64,000 nucleotides of DNA, taken from contig JAFZRR010000047.1 in NCBI GenBank assembly GCA_017619815.1, forward strand, positions 23,511 to 87,510, read 5' to 3'. Below, piece after piece: positions 63,090-64,000 of the stretch (positions within the stretch are counted from its first letter, which is position 1; each line of letters starts with the position of its first letter). The DNA is from Bacilli bacterium (lineage in GTDB: Bacteria; Bacillota_I; Bacilli_A; RFN20; CAG-826). The notes beneath the pieces are model-generated. The model made no database searches. It saw only the letters and a program-made list of their open reading frames with translations, and was not told the DNA's origin. The position numbers were made by a program, and so were the translations under genes.

Positions 63090-64000
63090 AACAATTTGAC
63101 TGTCTCATCATTGGTGCTGGCCCATGTGGTATCGGCGCTGCTATTAAACTCAAAGAAGCAGGAGTGAATTTTGCAATTATTGATGGATCCACACCTGGTG
63201 GAAAAGTGAATATCGCTCCACGAGTGGATAATTATCCAGGTTTTAAAGAGATTCCTGGTCCAGATTTAGCTTTTAAATTATTTGAAAGGCTCATGAACGC
63301 TGGTATTTCCATAACTGGCGATACAATCGTTTCTTTAGAAAAAGATGGTGATTTATTTAAAGCGACAGGCGAATATGATACCTATGTTTCTAAATGTGTC
63401 TTATTAGCGTGTGGTACAAAAGAAAGAAAACTTGAACTCCCAAACGAAGATAGATTATTTGGTCATGGTTTATCATATTGTGCATTGTGCGATGGCCATT
63501 TCTTCAAAGACCAAGTGGTCGCTGTTATCGGTGGTGGAAATGCCGCACTTAAAGAAGCGATCCATTTAGCGCACATAGTAAAGAAACTATATGTTATTCA
63601 TAGAAGAAACGAATTCCGTGGTAGCAATAACTTAGTGGAAGAATTAAAAGCCATGGATAATGTGGAGATTATTACTCCATATATTCCTGTAGAAATATTA
63701 GGTGATGAAAATAAACTAACAGGTTTAGTGATTCAAAACCGCGAAACAGAAGAAAAGAGAACTTTAGTTCTTGATGGTTTATTCCCACTTGTGGGACAAC
63801 TCCCAAATACCACATTTATCAAAATAGATGGAATTTTAAATGAATGGGGTACCATTCCGGTGGATAAAGAAATGAAATCTGGTGTTGATGGTATCTACGC
63901 TGGTGGAGATGTCCTTCCAAGAGATATTAGACAAATCTATTTAGCGGAACACGATGGTATGGTGGCCGCCAAATCGATAATCAATTATTTAAATAAATAA
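63086..64000 (+). CDS. trxB: thioredoxin reductase
   Basis: 304 residues, complete and ending exactly at the window edge (TAA). FAD motif GAGPCG (10-15), redox pair C132-A-L-C135 (YCALCDG), NAD(P)H motif GGGNAALKEA, and FAD-binding GIYAGGDVLPRDIRQ. The second nucleotide motif with HRRNEFRG suggests NADPH. The middle residues Ala-Leu differ from the common Ala-Thr or Ala-Val. ATG overlaps the ppaX stop (ATGA). Part of the conserved uvrA-lgt-ppaX-trxB run. Confidence 0.93.
   Translation: MKQFDCLIIGAGPCGIGAAIKLKEAGVNFAIIDGSTPGGKVNIAPRVDNYPGFKEIPGPDLAFKLFERLMNAGISITGDTIVSLEKDGDLFKATGEYDTYVSKCVLLACGTKERKLELPNEDRLFGHGLSYCALCDGHFFKDQVVAVIGGGNAALKEAIHLAHIVKKLYVIHRRNEFRGSNNLVEELKAMDNVEIITPYIPVEILGDENKLTGLVIQNRETEEKRTLVLDGLFPLVGQLPNTTFIKIDGILNEWGTIPVDKEMKSGVDGIYAGGDVLPRDIRQIYLAEHDGMVAAKSIINYLNK

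Noticed and set aside
1..64000. Mycoplasma-type code (TGA read as Trp)
   Set aside because: Genes end naturally at TGA (first gene, ppaX) and conserved proteins have no in-frame TGA; Trp is TGG throughout.
1..64000. CRISPR array, insertion sequence or prophage
   Set aside because: No regularly spaced repeats, transposase, integrase or phage structural genes were seen.

Overview
The window looks like a chromosomal segment of an AT-rich, fermentative, low-GC Gram-positive bacterium close to the Mollicutes, such as the uncultured gut or rumen Bacilli (RF39-, Erysipelotrichia- or Acholeplasma-like lineages). Evidence for this is the Bacillota gene order (rpmG-secE-nusG, rplKA-rplJL-rsmC-rpoBC, rpsL-rpsG-fusA-tuf, uvrA-lgt-ppaX-trxB), a ribosomal protein L10 leader of Bacillus type, many lipoproteins and pyruvate:ferredoxin oxidoreductase. 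TGA is used as a stop (for example at the ends of the first gene and of ppaX), so this is genetic code 11 and not the Mycoplasma code. No insertion sequence, prophage or CRISPR array was seen, and no gene-free stretch exceeds 300 bases.

Layout. 1-5 kb: end of a hydrolase, cysK with an Rrf2 regulator, a lipase-like DUF2974 protein, a CarD-like protein, and a HAD phosphatase/sirtuin pair on the minus strand. 5-10.6 kb: an O-antigen-ligase-like membrane protein, smpB, folC with a folate ECF component, and two small surface proteins. 10.6-24.5 kb: rpmG-secE-nusG, a minus-strand KtrAB potassium uptake pair, then L11-L1, L10-L7/L12, a methyltransferase, rpoB and rpoC. 24.5-29 kb: another hydrolase and two M6-type metalloprotease lipoproteins. 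29-33.5 kb: the str operon and tuf. 33.5-38 kb: a nuclease lipoprotein, a phosphatase lipoprotein and two RDD-like membrane proteins.

38-51.4 kb is the most unusual part. One long co-directional gene set, between a good promoter at 38076 and a strong terminator at 51444, encodes a carbohydrate-type ABC importer whose ATPase carries an inserted domain of about 275 residues. With it come two tandem paralogous binding lipoproteins, a staphylococcal-nuclease-like lipoprotein with an OB-fold-like tail, a zinc-ribbon membrane protein and a lipoprotein with OB-like repeats. I read it as a candidate extracellular nucleic-acid degradation and salvage system. 51.6-64 kb: tRNA-Lys, a Rex-N-like small protein, a MntA/HepT toxin-antitoxin pair with an HTH fused to MntA, nifJ, two small proteins, tRNA-Pro, uvrA, an oversized lgt, ppaX and trxB.

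Across the whole window many stand-alone genes have a -10 box 6-11 bases before the start codon and no Shine-Dalgarno sequence, suggesting leaderless or near-leaderless mRNAs. Ribosomal, RNA polymerase, transporter and other highly expressed operons instead have a normal leader with AGGAGG-type sites.
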